This document shows positions 24,387-35,047 of a stretch of 64,000 bases of DNA, piece after piece; within the stretch, counting starts at the first letter, position 1; each line of letters starts with the position of its first letter. The notes beneath the pieces are model-generated. The model was not told the DNA's origin, did not search any database, and saw only the letters and a list, made by a program, of their open reading frames with translations. Source of the DNA: Chenopodium formosanum (taxonomy: Eukaryota > Streptophyta > Magnoliopsida > Caryophyllales > Amaranthaceae); assembly GCA_024500155.1 (NCBI GenBank), contig CM044858.1, positions 24,105,795-24,169,794 on the forward strand, read 5' to 3'. The position numbers and the translations under genes are program-made.

Positions 24387-25073
24387 GTTCTTCCAATACC
24401 GAGCCAGGGGTCTGCCTTCTTGCTTTGACCATTTCTAGCATTGTTGGCTTGATTTTGCTTATTGATTGAGTCCTTTTCTCACTTTTCTGAACCCATATGT
24501 GTTCTACATATGGAAATAACCCTCTGGGGGTTCCTGCTTCACCTGCCCAATGGAATATCCCACTATCATGTGCAAAGTTCAGATTTGGGTACGTGCAAAG
24601 TTTGTGAATCCACCAAACCATGGAGTCGAGTTCAATTTCATCACGAACTCGCGGAATCCTGTCCATTCGCTCCAACCCTCCCAGTAGGCTTGTGTGCAAT
24701 GCATATGGATTCTTAACCATGGACCTTTTTGACTTAACCCATATCCTCGAACTTTAGAGAACTAGAGCCATGGTTAGGTTGCAAACTCATCATATTGTGA
24801 CTATGTGAATTACTTGTGCTCTTGTTTGTATATATTATATGTGTTAACCGTTTGTTTGACTTGTGATTAAGACTAAATAAAATTGACTAATGACTAAAAG
24901 GACTTTGTCTAATTAATTAATTAATTTTGAATTAATTAAAGGTTAATAAATTAATCAATTCGACTTAGTACGACTTTAAGCATGTCCATTTAGAGTAAAA
25001 TTACTAGAAACAGTCCAGATTTATGTTCCAGCAATGGCACAGGAATTTGGACTGTGGCGCTGCAGTTTAGTGT

Positions 25074-25130
25074 TTGTCGCCTGGCGACAGGCTCTAAACA
25101 GTGGCGACAGTCCTGTTGTTTTAGCGACAG
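25074..25130. repeat. Palindrome cluster C (leader)
   Basis: Contains the full motif TTGTCGCCTGGCGACAG (25074-25090), then half-sites GTGGCGACAG (25101) and TTAGCGACAG (25121). A TGGCGCTGCAG sequence lies just upstream. After the cluster comes ttgctcgaat; a similar ctcgaatt follows clusters D and E. Confidence 0.85.
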
Positions 25131-25502
25131 TCCAGTCTTCTTGCTCGAATCATCACGACGAGTCTAATTAACAGTCTACTAATCAGTTAATCAGTTTATT
25201 AATGGTTCAAACCATGTTTGAGTCTTTAATTGAGTTTAGGCACTTAAAGTCCAATGGTCATACACTAACAGTCAAAGCATATCACTCACATACACATAAA
25301 GCACACACATAACATGTTTGTCACATTATGACCATGTCTAGAGAGTCTTGAATGCGTGTTTTCCGTCATTTTTTTAGGGGGGTAAGTCGGATATTAATCC
25401 TCCAATTTTAAAAATTTCCCTTAAAATATATACCCCATTTTTTTGCCTATTCTTTTTTAATTTTTGAACCATAAAGTCAAGTCAATTAGAGTCAAGTATT
25501 AA

Positions 25503-27235
25503 AACAAATATGGTTTAACTTACAGCGCGTGGGCAAGAAAGGAAGGGCGTTTAATCAAAGACAACACTTTCATTCAAGTAGCACTTTTTGACAAACCGGT
25601 TGGTAGGAAAAGGAAAGCTAAGAAGGCAACGGCTAGTCAAGAAGAACTTAATGAAGTCAAGGGACAGGTAGCCAACTTGGCTGAGATGTTACAAAACCTA
25701 TCGCTGCAAATAAGTAATCCTGAAAAACAGAAACAAATGGACCTAATCCAGGAAAGCTTGGGCAAGCTGTCCAACGACTTTAGATTCCAAGAGATTAGCT
25801 CCCAAGGGGTCTCGGTGGATAAGGACCTTCTCCCACAAAAGTTCAATCCCAATGACATCCCTAAATTTAAGGCTATGGATAACCCTTATTTTCATTTAAG
25901 GGCTTTTGAAACTGTAATGAACATTAAGGGGATAGATAGAAAAGCATTTCACTCTGTATTTTCATTATCCTTAGAAGCTGTATGTCAACAGTGGTACTTT
26001 TCATTTGATAAAGAAAAGACCTCTAGTTGGGAGTCCATTGTAAGCGCTTTCATTGAAAGATATAAATGCAATATACAAGTTGAAACCGATCATAGAGAGC
26101 TAGAAATGCTAAAACAAAAAGGAAATGAAGGTTTCACCTCCTTCTTTAATAAATGGAGGGAAACTACTGCAAAAATGGTTGAAGTACCTAGTGAGAAAGA
26201 ATCTGTCAGGATGTTCATTAAGAACCTCCAAGAAAAATATTCTAAACACCTTAGGTACCAAAGCAATCTAAACACCTTCAAGGCCGTCTATGATATTGGA
26301 ATTAATATTGAAGATGACCTCGCTAAACAAAAAGCTGCTAATAGTGACTCAAGTAGTGGCTGGAAAAATAAGAAGAACGACAATCCTTCTTCATCCAAAT
26401 CTACCCACTCAAATAACGTTCGCACCTTTAATCTAAATGAAGTTTTGGCAATGAACAATAATCAAGGACAAAAGAAACCATTTAGGAAGAATTATACTCT
26501 TATAGCTCCTATTGGACCATTTGGGGACCCACCTGTCGAAAGGAGAACGGCTAGCTGGAACCCAAATGCACATTGAAAATATCACCAAGGTAGGGGTCAT
26601 CCTACAGAAAATTGTTGGAGGCTAAAGGAAGCTATTCAAGACTTGATCGATAGTAACAAGCTCCCATTGCCTCCTGCAAGCAAGAAACCAAGTATCAATA
26701 CCGCACCGCTGTCGGATTCCTTGGCTATATCCGACGAAGAAAATCAAGTGGATCCATCTATCCTCATATAGCCTATCGAGACCATTGAAGAAGAGATCTT
26801 CGAAGATGCTCTCGAATTCCATGGCCAGGAACCTGCAACCAAGCAAGAAGTATTAGCGTTGACATCAATATTGACAGAATTGGAAAAATTGATATCACAA
26901 ACCTTTGAGGCTATAAGAGAGAAAAATGAGTTACTTAAAAATAGACCTCCACCCAAGCAAAAGAAACCTTTTTCTCTCCAAGTGATTGACACTCCTAGGA
27001 AAAATAATAGAAAATATACTCCAATTAGGACGTTGTATGCAAACATGTTCAAAATGCTCTCCGAGTGGTAAAATTCAACCTCTCGAACCGAGACCATTTG
27101 AATCACTAAAAAGAATGGACAAATACTATTGTTCATATCATCAATCAGGGGGACATACAATAGAGCACTGCTTCAAGTTCAAGGACTTGGTTCAACGTTT
27201 GATTGATGAAAAGAAATTGGTTCAACTTCCACAAG
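25503..27235 (+). pseudogene. gag: gag (capsid/nucleocapsid), broken
   Basis: The structural protein that packages the element's RNA. One frame runs from 25503. It has no ATG until 25686, so the N-terminus may be supplied by splicing at cttacag. The Retrotrans_gag core includes FKAMDNPYFHLRAFE and CQQWYFSFDK. Two zinc-knuckle-like modules follow. The first (from about 26574) reads KYHQGRGHPTENC and has TGA at 26574-26576 where its first cysteine is expected. The second (from about 27127) reads CSYHQSGGHTIEHC and looks intact. Each is followed by a similar helix (LKEAIQDLID and FKDLVQRLID), which suggests an internal duplication. A TAG at 26769-26771 and a frame change near 27065 also break the gene. 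The residues on either side of the damage read smoothly, so it looks recent. Confidence 0.85.
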
Positions 27236-28653
27236 ACGCCACGATTAACGGAGTATGGGACAGTGATGATGAGGATGTTTACCTTAAAGATATTGAAGAG
27301 ACTCCTCTATCAACAATATACCCAGTAAGTGACATTTGGGACGAGGAGGATTCGCCCATAGATGTCCTCACCAGGTCCGGAAGATTACAACCTCCCATTT
27401 CAACACAACCTATACCTTCTATCCAGCAAATTCCCGTGCCTATTACAGAAGACAACTATGTTGTCAAACAGCTAAAAAAGACTAAAGTGGAAATGAACGT
27501 ATGGAAACTCTTAGCCACATCTCGAGAGCATAGAGTTGCAGTCATGGATGCTTTGGCTAAAGTAGGCATAGATTCGGACACTACTCCTGAGGGACTTGCT
27601 AACTTCCTCACGAGTGACCTTCCAAGTCCAATCAATTTAGTCACCTTTTCGGATAAGGATCTACCACCGGAAGGTGACAAACACAATAAAGCTCTAAACC
27701 TCACAGTCATATGCAAAAGGATGAACGTTCCTATGACTCTTGTGGACAACGGTTCAACAATTAATGTGTGCCCACTTAGAACCGCAAGAATGTTAGGAAT
27801 AAGAGATGAGGATTTATCCCCATCAACCCAAGGCATAAGAGCTTATGATAACTCACGCCGTCAAGCACTAGGGACAATTACCATGAATATAACGGCGGGT
27901 GCAATTGAACATGCCACCACATTTCAAGTAGTGGATATCAAGGCATCCTTTAACTTGCTATTGGGACGCCCTTGGCTTCATGATTTAAAGGCCGTCCCTT
28001 CATCTCTTCATCAACAAGTAAAGGCCATAGTTGGAGGAATTCCAATTACCATTGATGCTTCATCCATGAGGATCAAAACAGTAGAAAATCCACTAATTAA
28101 TGTGGAACATGATGAAAATGATGAGGATTTGTGGGGCTTTAGAGAAGAGGTCTCCTTAATAGAGGAAGACGAAAGGACCCTTCTTCATTACGACCTCCAC
28201 TTAAACATGACGACGAATGCTATTATAAGAAAGCAAGGCCATTTTCCTGGAATGACTCTAGGAAAGAAGAAAGGAATAGCTAAACATATGGGACTACCTG
28301 GCCTCCCTAAATTGGATACTTTCGGGCTTGGTTTTGAACCAACTCACGAAGACCTTAAGTGGGCCCGGGAAAAATCAAGAGCACGACGGAATGCCCGCAC
28401 ACAAAAAAAGGAGATACCCATGGATCAATATCCTCTCACCTTAAATGGACAATTTATAAGAGAAGGAGAGGATTACCCTTGTCATGAATTTCCTGAACCC
28501 TTCGTTGTAAATGGCATAAGACAACCCGGGTTCGAGATCTTTTTTGATTGTTACTTCCTAGACGAGATCCCAGCTCCAATTTATAAGGAGAAGGCACCTC
28601 CTTGCTTCGACTTTAATGTCATGGGACTCCTCTTTGGAAGAGAAAAAGAATGA
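27236..28653 (+). pseudogene. pro: Aspartic protease and G-patch region of the polyprotein
   Basis: This frame is open from 26986 to a TGA at 28651-28653. The retropepsin-type domain has its catalytic segment VDNGSTINVCP at about 27742-27774; the active triplet is Asp-Asn-Gly instead of the usual Asp-Thr/Ser-Gly. The flap and C-terminal motif LLLGRPWLHDL follows at about 27958. A glycine-rich G-patch at about 28215-28345 (MTLGKKKGIAKHMG, then TFGLGFEP) follows the protease. G-patches are nucleic-acid-binding modules found in some plant and betaretroviral polyproteins. The protein would normally cleave Gag-Pol in the virus-like particle. At its end the frame overlaps the RT-containing frame (28616-28653) in a +1 register. 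Whether that is mutation, recoding or the site of the intron described in Ogre elements cannot be told here. Confidence 0.85.
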
Positions 28654-31090
28654 ACCAAAATACGCGGAGGATGATTCTTCACTTATCCAAACGGTTCTCC
28701 AAAGTGAAGGCTTTGATCCCTCGGAATTTATCACCCCAATAAGAGATCAAGAGCGTGGATGGCGCAAAACGGTGAGGATAACCACTACAAATGGAAAGAA
28801 GATTTCAGTAACTACAGGACAAGGACCAATGTTCGAAGAATCGTCTGAGTCAGAGTCTGAGTTAGAGTCTTCCCCTATCGAGTCTTATAAACCTTTAGTT
28901 GTAGCACCCTCGCCTCTTATTTCTACTCCTAGGATAGTTAGCAATCAAGTCCCAACGGACATTTCTTTATTTGATGTAATGATTTCCGAATTCAATAATA
29001 TGTCTTCTTCCCCGTATTCTTCTTATTTTTCTTTATCTAAAGATGACGAGCATTGCTTAACTAATGATGAAAATGATAAAGAAATAATTAAAGCAATGGA
29101 AACACTTGAAAACAAGACACCAATAATTAAGGATACAGAAACGGTTGATATCTCAAAAGATCCAACCATTAAAAGAGAAGTTAAAATCGGACTAACACTA
29201 AGCAAAGAAGAAAGAACCGATTTAATTAATCTACTTAAAGAATTTATTGATTTATTTGCTTGGTCATACGAAGATATGCTAGGCATTAATAGAGAGATAG
29301 CTCAACACACAATACCATTAATTCCAGGAATGAAACCTGTAAAACAAAAGTTACGTCGAATGAAACCCGACGTAGCTCTTAAAATAAAAGAAGAAGTACA
29401 AAAACAAATAATTGCAGGTTTTATCAGGGTATCTAAATACCCCGAATGAGTCGCCAATGTCGTCCCGGTTCCGAAAAAAGATGGTAGAGTTCGAATGTGT
29501 GTCGACTATCGAGATCTAAATAAGGCAAGTCCAAAGGACGACTTCCCTTTACCACACATCGATATTTTGGTAGATAACACAGCAAACCATGCACTTCTCT
29601 CGTTTATGGATGGGTACGCAGGATACAAACAAATCCTCATGGCCGAAGAAGACATGGAAAAGACAACATTCATAACACCTTGGAGTACTTATTGCTACAC
29701 GGTGATGCCATTCGGGTTGAAAAACGCGGGTGCTACTTACCAACGAGCAGCAACTGCCCTACTCCATGATATGATGCATAAAGAAGTGGAGGTCTATGTG
29801 GATGACATGATTGTAAAATCAAAAGACCGCCAAGGACACCCAATAGCCTTAAAAAAGTTCTTTGAAAGGTTAAGAAAATACAACATGAGATTAACCCCTC
29901 CAAATGTGCTTTCGGAGTTACCTCAGGAAAACTCTTGGGATATGTCATAAGCTCTAGAGGAATAGAGATAGACCCCACCAAAATCAAAGCAATCATGTCC
30001 ATGCCACCGCCCAAAACTGAAAAGCAAATTCGAGGATTCATTGGCCGGTTGCAATACATAAGTAGGTTCATATCCAAGCTAACCACGATATGTGAACCAA
30101 TATTCAAGAAGCTTAAGATAAATGTACCAATTATATGGGACGATGAGTGTCAAAAAGCCTTTGAAAAGATCAAAGCCTATCTCTCGAATCCTCCTGTATT
30201 AGCTCCAGCATTCCCTGGAATACCCCTAAGGTTATACTTGACCGTCACAAAGGAAACAATGGGAGCTATGCTTGCACAAGAGGTAGAAAGTAATGAAAAT
30301 GCCATTTACTACCTAAGTAAGAAAATGCTCGAGTATGAGACACGCTATACACCATTGGAAAAGTTGTGCCTCGCATTAGTGTGGGCCACAACTAAATTAA
30401 GACATTACATGCTCGTGCATACCGTTTACGTAGTCTCAAGAATGGACCCCCTTAAATACCTATTCGAAAGGTCTACACTTAACGGGCGTATCTCAAGGTG
30501 GATAGTGAATTTGGCCCAATTTGATATAAGGTTTATGCCTCAAAAGGCAATCAAAGGATCAGTGGTCTCGGATTTTCTAGCAGATTTCCCAATAGAAGAT
30601 TCGACACCCTTGGAAGAGAATGAATTCCCGGATGAAAGTTTAATGATGACGGAGGATGATACATGGACTCTATATTTCGATGGAGCCTCAAACCAAAAAG
30701 GATGCGGCGTAGGAGTCTTACTAGTATCACCTAAAGAAGAACATATTCCTATATCCATTAAATTAGATTTCGACGTCACCAACAACGCAGCCGAATATGA
30801 AGCATGCGTGGTAGGCCTCGAAACCGCTTTAGCCTTAGGCGTAAAGAAACTCCGGATATTTGGGGGTTCTTCTTTAATCATTAATCAAATCTCAAAAAGA
30901 TGGAAGGTTAGGAGTGAAAGCTTAGCTCCCTACCAAACATATTTGGAAACTCTCACCGATCAGTTGGAAAAAGTGGAATACACTTACCTACCTAGAGAGG
31001 AAAATCAATTCGCCGATGCCTTGGCAAGACTAGCTTCAATGGTTAGAATTCCTAAGGAAATTGAGCAAATGCCTTTAACCATAGAAAAAA
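28616..31090 (+). pseudogene. pol: Reverse transcriptase and two RNase H domains, broken
   Basis: The N-terminal linker includes an acidic serine-rich stretch (about 28840-28870) and the segment LFAWSYEDMLGI. RT motifs are VPVPKKDGRVRMCVDYRDLN (about 29462), VMPFGLKNAGATYQ (about 29702) and the catalytic YVDDM (29795-29809). The connection RNase H runs from LRLYLTVTKETMGAML to DFLADFP (about 30220-30590). A second, archaeal-type RNase H follows, with TLYFDGAS (about 30667), NNAAEYEA (about 30781) and FADALARLAS (about 31010), which are its Asp/Glu/Asp positions. A double RNase H is a Tat-clade hallmark. Disabling changes are a TGA at 29447-29449, at a conserved tryptophan in the RT N-terminus, and a frame change near 29893. 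Confidence 0.92.
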
Positions 31091-32407
31091 GGCATAAACC
31101 AGCATATATTCAAACTATAGAAGATGATGAAGTGATTCAAGAAGAAGAACATGAAGAAGAACCATGGTTCATAGATATATTAAATTATGTCACCAAAGGA
31201 GAATATCCTCCTCATGCTGACAAAAGAGCGAAAAGAGCACTAAGACTTTTAGCTTCCCAGTTCGTACTCATAGGAAATGAACTACACAAAAGGGTGCCTA
31301 AAGGTCGAGCTCTATTATGTGTAGGCAAAGGATGCTCAAAGAGCTATGAGAGTAGTCCACGAAGGTATATGTGGAACACATGTTAATGGAAAAATGCTAG
31401 TCCAAAAGATAATGCGAGAAGGATATTACTGGACTACCATGAATAAAGATTGTCATCAATATGTAAAAAGATGCCCAAAGTGTCAAATTTATGCAAATTT
31501 ACTACATATCCCACCATCTCTCCTCTACACCTACACTTCACCATGGTCTTTCTCTACATAGGGAATAGACATAATTGGAAAGATCACACCTCCCGGAACA
31601 GGAGGTCATGAATACATCTTAGTTGCAATAGATTACTTCACAAAGTGGGTGGAAGCACAATCATATGCCAAACTCACTGCCAAACATGTAGCACTCTTTA
31701 TCGAAAGAAACATAATTTGTCGATACGGAGTCCCACATGAAATGATAAGTGACAATGGAACTCACTTTCAAGCCAAATGTGAAGAATTGCTACAAAAGTA
31801 TGGTATTCAACATCACCATTCTTCCCCTTATAGACCTCAAGCAAATGGAGCAGTTGAGGCCGCTAATAAAAATTTAAAAACAATCATTGAGAAAATGACT
31901 GAAAATTATAAGGATTGGCCTGACAAACTTCACTTCGCACTGTGGGGTTATCGCACGTCAATCCGAACATCAACAGGAAATACACCATTCAACTTAGTAT
32001 ATGGAATGGATGCCGTACAACTTGTAGAGTTAGAAATACCTTTGCTACGCATTGCGTTAGAAAGTAAACTCGATGAAGTCGAATGGACTAGAGCACGGTA
32101 TGAAGAGCTAATTCTACTCGATGAAAAGCGACTAGAGGCTCTACATCACACCCAATGTTATCAAACCCGCATGGCTAGACATTTTAATAAGAAGGTCAAG
32201 ACTAGAAATATCAAGGTTGGGGACTTGGTATTAAAAGCATTAAGAAAAAATGTTTTGGACCCAAGAGGCAAATTTAGGCCTAATTGGTCCGGACCATATA
32301 TTGTCAAAACAATCCTGTCAGGAGGCGCGGCTAAATTAACTGACATGGATGGTAATGAATTTTCAAACATGACAAACCTTGACCAACTTAAGAAATACTA
32401 CCCATAA
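31091..32407 (+). pseudogene. int: Integrase, broken
   Basis: Integrase joins the cDNA to the host genome. The zinc-binding HHCC domain is at about 31350-31490 (VVHEGICGTHVNG, then CHQYVKRCPKCQ). The catalytic core has AIDYFTKWVEA (Asp codon 31631), SDNGTHF (Asp codon 31751) and NGAVEAANK (Glu codon 31856). The C-terminal part has VGDLVLKALRKN and the GPYIV segment and ends in TAA at 32405-32407. A frame change near 31330 separates it from the RNase H frame, and a TAG at 31559-31561 interrupts it between the zinc domain and the core, where related elements have tryptophan. No chromodomain is visible, which fits Tat and argues against a chromovirus. Confidence 0.9.
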
Positions 32408-32433
32408 GTACTTGAGTAAAATACTCAAGAGAG

Positions 32434-32471
32434 CTACGTTTGGCCTGATTCCTTAAACAAAGGATACGTAG
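32434..32471 (+). other. Inverted-repeat motif just after integrase
   Basis: CTACGT (32434-32439) and ACGTAG (32466-32471) flank tggcctgattcc and a short loop, 27 bp after the integrase stop. From memory, a ctacgt...cctgattcc...acgtaggca block follows integrase in many plant Tat/Ogre copies, so it is probably a conserved RNA element. Its function is unknown to me. Confidence 0.6.
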
Positions 32472-32556
32472 GCAACCCAGACAGGGTGCGGCCACTTTAA
32501 TTTTTTCAAATTCTGTACCCCCGAAGTAAAAAACACATGTCTGCAAAATTTCAAGA

Positions 32557-32652
32557 CTGGCGCCAGAAGATAGACTCCGTCACCAGACGACAATTCTGTC
32601 GCCAGGCGACAGAGCCAAATTCACAGCGACAGTAAATTAGGTGACAGCGCCA
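32557..32652. repeat. Palindrome cluster D, between convergent int and antisense gene
   Basis: Contains the perfect palindrome CTGGCGCCAG (32557), CCGTCACCAGACGACAA (about 32578), the perfect CTGTCGCCAGGCGACAG (32596-32612), ACAGCGACAG (about 32623) and GTGACAGCGCC (32641). The rest of the 470-bp gap (32408-32877) is AT-rich and has no gene. The sense and antisense transcription units converge here, so this cluster is not at an obvious promoter. Confidence 0.85.
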
Positions 32653-32877
32653 AGTTTCTGCCAGTGTCTGGACAAGTTTCGTATATTCTGGAAATTTATT
32701 CGACTTCTGTACTCGAATTAATTCTCCGAAAAATAAATATTGTAATTGTTTCTCATTGCTTTAATCGAAAGTTAATTGAAATAAAAGCTGAAATTTTATT
32801 ATTTAATAAAGAAATTACATTATTGATAAAATAAAAGCTGAAAAATTAACTAAAACAAATTTACTTTGTCTAATAAA

Positions 32878-34353
32878 TCAAAAGAAAAGCAATGCTCTAT
32901 TCTTTTTTCTCTTTCTTGATTCTCTTTCAATTTCTTCGTTCTCTTCCTCTTGATCCATAACCTTTGCTAGGAGACAACCATTAGAAGACCTACACTCTAT
33001 TTTAGTATAGATAGTTTCCCCCTCCGCTAAAACCCCATGTTTCTTCTCTACCCAAACTTCCTTCTTCGTAGAATCAACCTTTCTTTTCCCTTTATCTTTC
33101 TTAGAAATTTTCTTCCTTGGCATAATAGGAGTTTTGAATTTGCTCCTTTCCCCTAGGCGTTCCTTAGCAGGGATCTTTTTGTCACCTAGACGATCCTTCA
33201 CATCGGTCTTCTCAATCTTGACTTGAGATTTCTGGAATCTTCCATCAAGCTATTGTTTCACTTTGCTTGACAAACAAGGTGGATCCTTGTGGGTAATCGC
33301 CTCCCATAAGGGCCTACCACTCCAATACCTGTCAAAACGCTCAATCTCTTGTGACACAAGAAATTCATAAGGACGGCGGAGATCTCCTGTAGGATTGGTT
33401 TGTGCAAGACCATATTGTCTCATAACTCTACAAGGAAAATAAAAGGTTAATCTTGACAAGCTCGGGAGACGATAATATGCCTTGTTATTACAACCAACCA
33501 TCGCCTCAATTTTCCACCAAGGAACGATCCAGCTTATGGTAAAATCACCAGCAACAAACACCTTGCTCCATTCACGGCGACCTATCTTCAAAAATCGTTT
33601 CTTCCGCCGGACTATGCAATTTGGAACATATGTGTGTATATCATCAGGAGGATTAATAAGTTTTAACCTCTCCATGAGCCATAACTGTAAAATATGTATT
33701 TGATTAGTATTACAGTGTAAAAATATTTTTAGTTCTTTGTAAATTAAAAATAGTATTATTTTATACCTGTAATAAAATTGGAGAACCTCGAAAAGGTGCT
33801 CTTGGATTCTTTCTTAATGCATCCAACCATAGCACAGTCTCTCCAACAATTAGCGGCATTGGATTTCTCCCAGATTCAACTTTTTCTATAAGAGATATAA
33901 TCATTGATTGGCCTTCATTATCCTTACCACTAACTAAAAGTAATTGGTTAAACATGCAAAAGTGAAAAGCCCTTCTCTTATGGATACGAAAATCAGGATT
34001 AGGATTGTCATAAAAATAATGTGCAAATTCTGTCAAATCACTATATGTTTTAAGGCCGTACCCCTTAGATCAAAAAAGCATTCAAAATCTTTATAATAAT
34101 ATTCACTAATTCTAGGCATTACCGCAAGATCTGTGGAATAATAGCCTATAATGGCTCCAAATTCTTCCGGTAAAGGGCATATTTCATCATGGAAAAATCT
34201 AAAACAGTGAGTATTAATATCCCAATAGTCTATGGCAGAATGAATAAAATCCATGTCAAGACTCACCCCCTTTATTCCAAACATACCCCCCATGTGAGAA
34301 GTATCTAATGCTTTTTTCTCTTTAGCAGTTAAAAGACGACACCACTCATTCAT
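32878..34353 (-). pseudogene. Antisense gene 2: DUF7745/PMD-like protein, two exons
   Basis: Minus strand. Exon 1 is 34353-33767, followed by an 82-bp GT-AG intron (33766-33685, CAG|GTATAA to TTTTACAG|TTATGG), then exon 2, 33684-32878. The N-terminus MNEWCRLLTAKEKKAL is followed by HCFRFFHDEICPLPEEFG, the signature shared by plant mobile-domain/DUF7745 proteins. The C-terminus is a lysine-rich basic and acidic tail. The intron is phase 0 and joins ...GSPILLQ to LWLMERL. Damage consists of a one-base frame change near 34050 and a TAG at 33252-33250 close to the start of the basic tail. The full product would be about 460 residues. Related antisense ORFs are known in Tat elements, but their role is unsettled; cellular PMD proteins (MAIN, MAIL1) affect transposon silencing. 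A TATA box lies about 100 bp upstream. Confidence 0.75.
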
Positions 34354-34450
34354 ATACCCACAGAAAGTTTTTTAGCTAAAGGCATGATTACTAGTTAATT
34401 AATTAATTAATAAACTGGTTAAATTATGCAGTAAACGGAGGATTCGGGGG

Positions 34451-34460
34451 CTATTTATAA
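34451..34460 (-). promoter_or_regulatory. TATA box of antisense gene 2, LTR-like core promoter
   Basis: On the minus strand TTATAAATAG is followed by cccccgaatcct. The LTR promoter has TTATAAATAG followed by ggtccgaatcct, so 19 of 22 bases match. Palindrome cluster E begins 51 bp upstream, against 50 bp between cluster A and the LTR TATA box. The antisense ATG (34353) is about 100 bp downstream, a sensible 5'UTR length. I read this as an inverted internal copy of the LTR promoter. Confidence 0.7.
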
Positions 34461-34510
34461 GTTTTTTTTCACGACAGATTTCAATTTCGGAAGGAAATAG
34501 GAAAGTGAGT

Positions 34511-34606
34511 CTGTCGCCAAGCGAAAAAACTGTCACGTGGCGACAAAGCCTGTCGCGTGGCGACAGATTGAATTATGTGGCGCCAGCATATCTCTTCGCA
34601 GCGACA
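34511..34606. repeat. Palindrome cluster E, upstream of antisense gene 2
   Basis: Contains CTGTCGCCAAGCGAAAA (34511), CTGTCACGTGGCGACAA (34530) and CTGTCGCGTGGCGACAG (34550-34566), about 20 bp apart as in the LTR. GTGGCGCCAGC (34577) and GCAGCGACA (34598) follow. It occupies the upstream side of the antisense TATA box. Confidence 0.88.
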
Positions 34607-34701
34607 CCTATTACGCATAGGAAACCATGTTTTTACGTGCTCGAATTCGACTTTGACTTGATTTATTATTATTTTTCTATTCCTATTCATACACCCTTAT
34701 G

Positions 34702-34744
<43 letters not shown>

Positions 34745-35047
34745 TATATTAAGCTTAATTAATTTTAGGCTTATTTTTGATAATTATACTTTTTTTCTTC
34801 ATTTTTTTCATTTCTTTTTTTGGGGGAGAGAGTCGGTACCCTCCACTAATATTAAAAATGACGGAAATTTTGCGCAAAAATTACACTTTCTCACACACTC
34901 ACATGCACAATACACTTGTTATAAAATAATAAGTCATGTAAATAAAATGTTAATAAATAATAAGTGCATATATATACAAATATCTAGTACATAAGTCTAA
35001 AATAGACAAAGTCCTACAAAAGTCAAAATAAATAAATACAGGTACAA
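34607..35047. repeat. Spacer between antisense genes with an (ATT)n microsatellite
   Basis: This 440-bp spacer has no gene. It holds about 14 ATT repeats (34701-34743) followed by attatattaa, a C/T-poor AT-rich stretch, and gggggagagagtcggtaccc near 34821. It would be the 3' flank of antisense gene 1, whose stop is at 35048-35050. Confidence 0.8.

Larger units (their letters stand above)
24013..25502 (+). other. Long untranslated leader between primer site and gag
   Basis: About 1.5 kb without a convincing gene. Overlapping frames of up to about 140 codons are open on both strands at 24183-24720, but none shows a recognisable domain. Ogre elements often have an extra ORF upstream of gag; if there was one here, it is too decayed to recognise. 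The leader contains palindrome clusters at 24310 and 25074 and a short AT-rich repeat (attaattaattaatt) near 24910. Just before gag, cttacag at 25519-25525 could be a splice acceptor. Confidence 0.6.

Noticed and set aside
24183..24720. Overlapping plus- and minus-strand frames in the Ogre-like leader
   Set aside because: Both strands are open over the same DNA, no domain is recognised and there is no promoter or codon signal. Ogre ORF1 cannot be claimed from them.
28616..28653. Programmed +1 frameshift between protease and RT frames
   Set aside because: The overlap is short, no slippery sequence or downstream structure is evident, and the element has several clear mutations. Ordinary mutation or the Ogre-type intron is as likely.
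25362..34875. Inverted similarity around tttccgtcattttt at about 25362 and 34855
   Set aside because: The match is short and AT-rich. It was not extended by flanking identity and could be chance.
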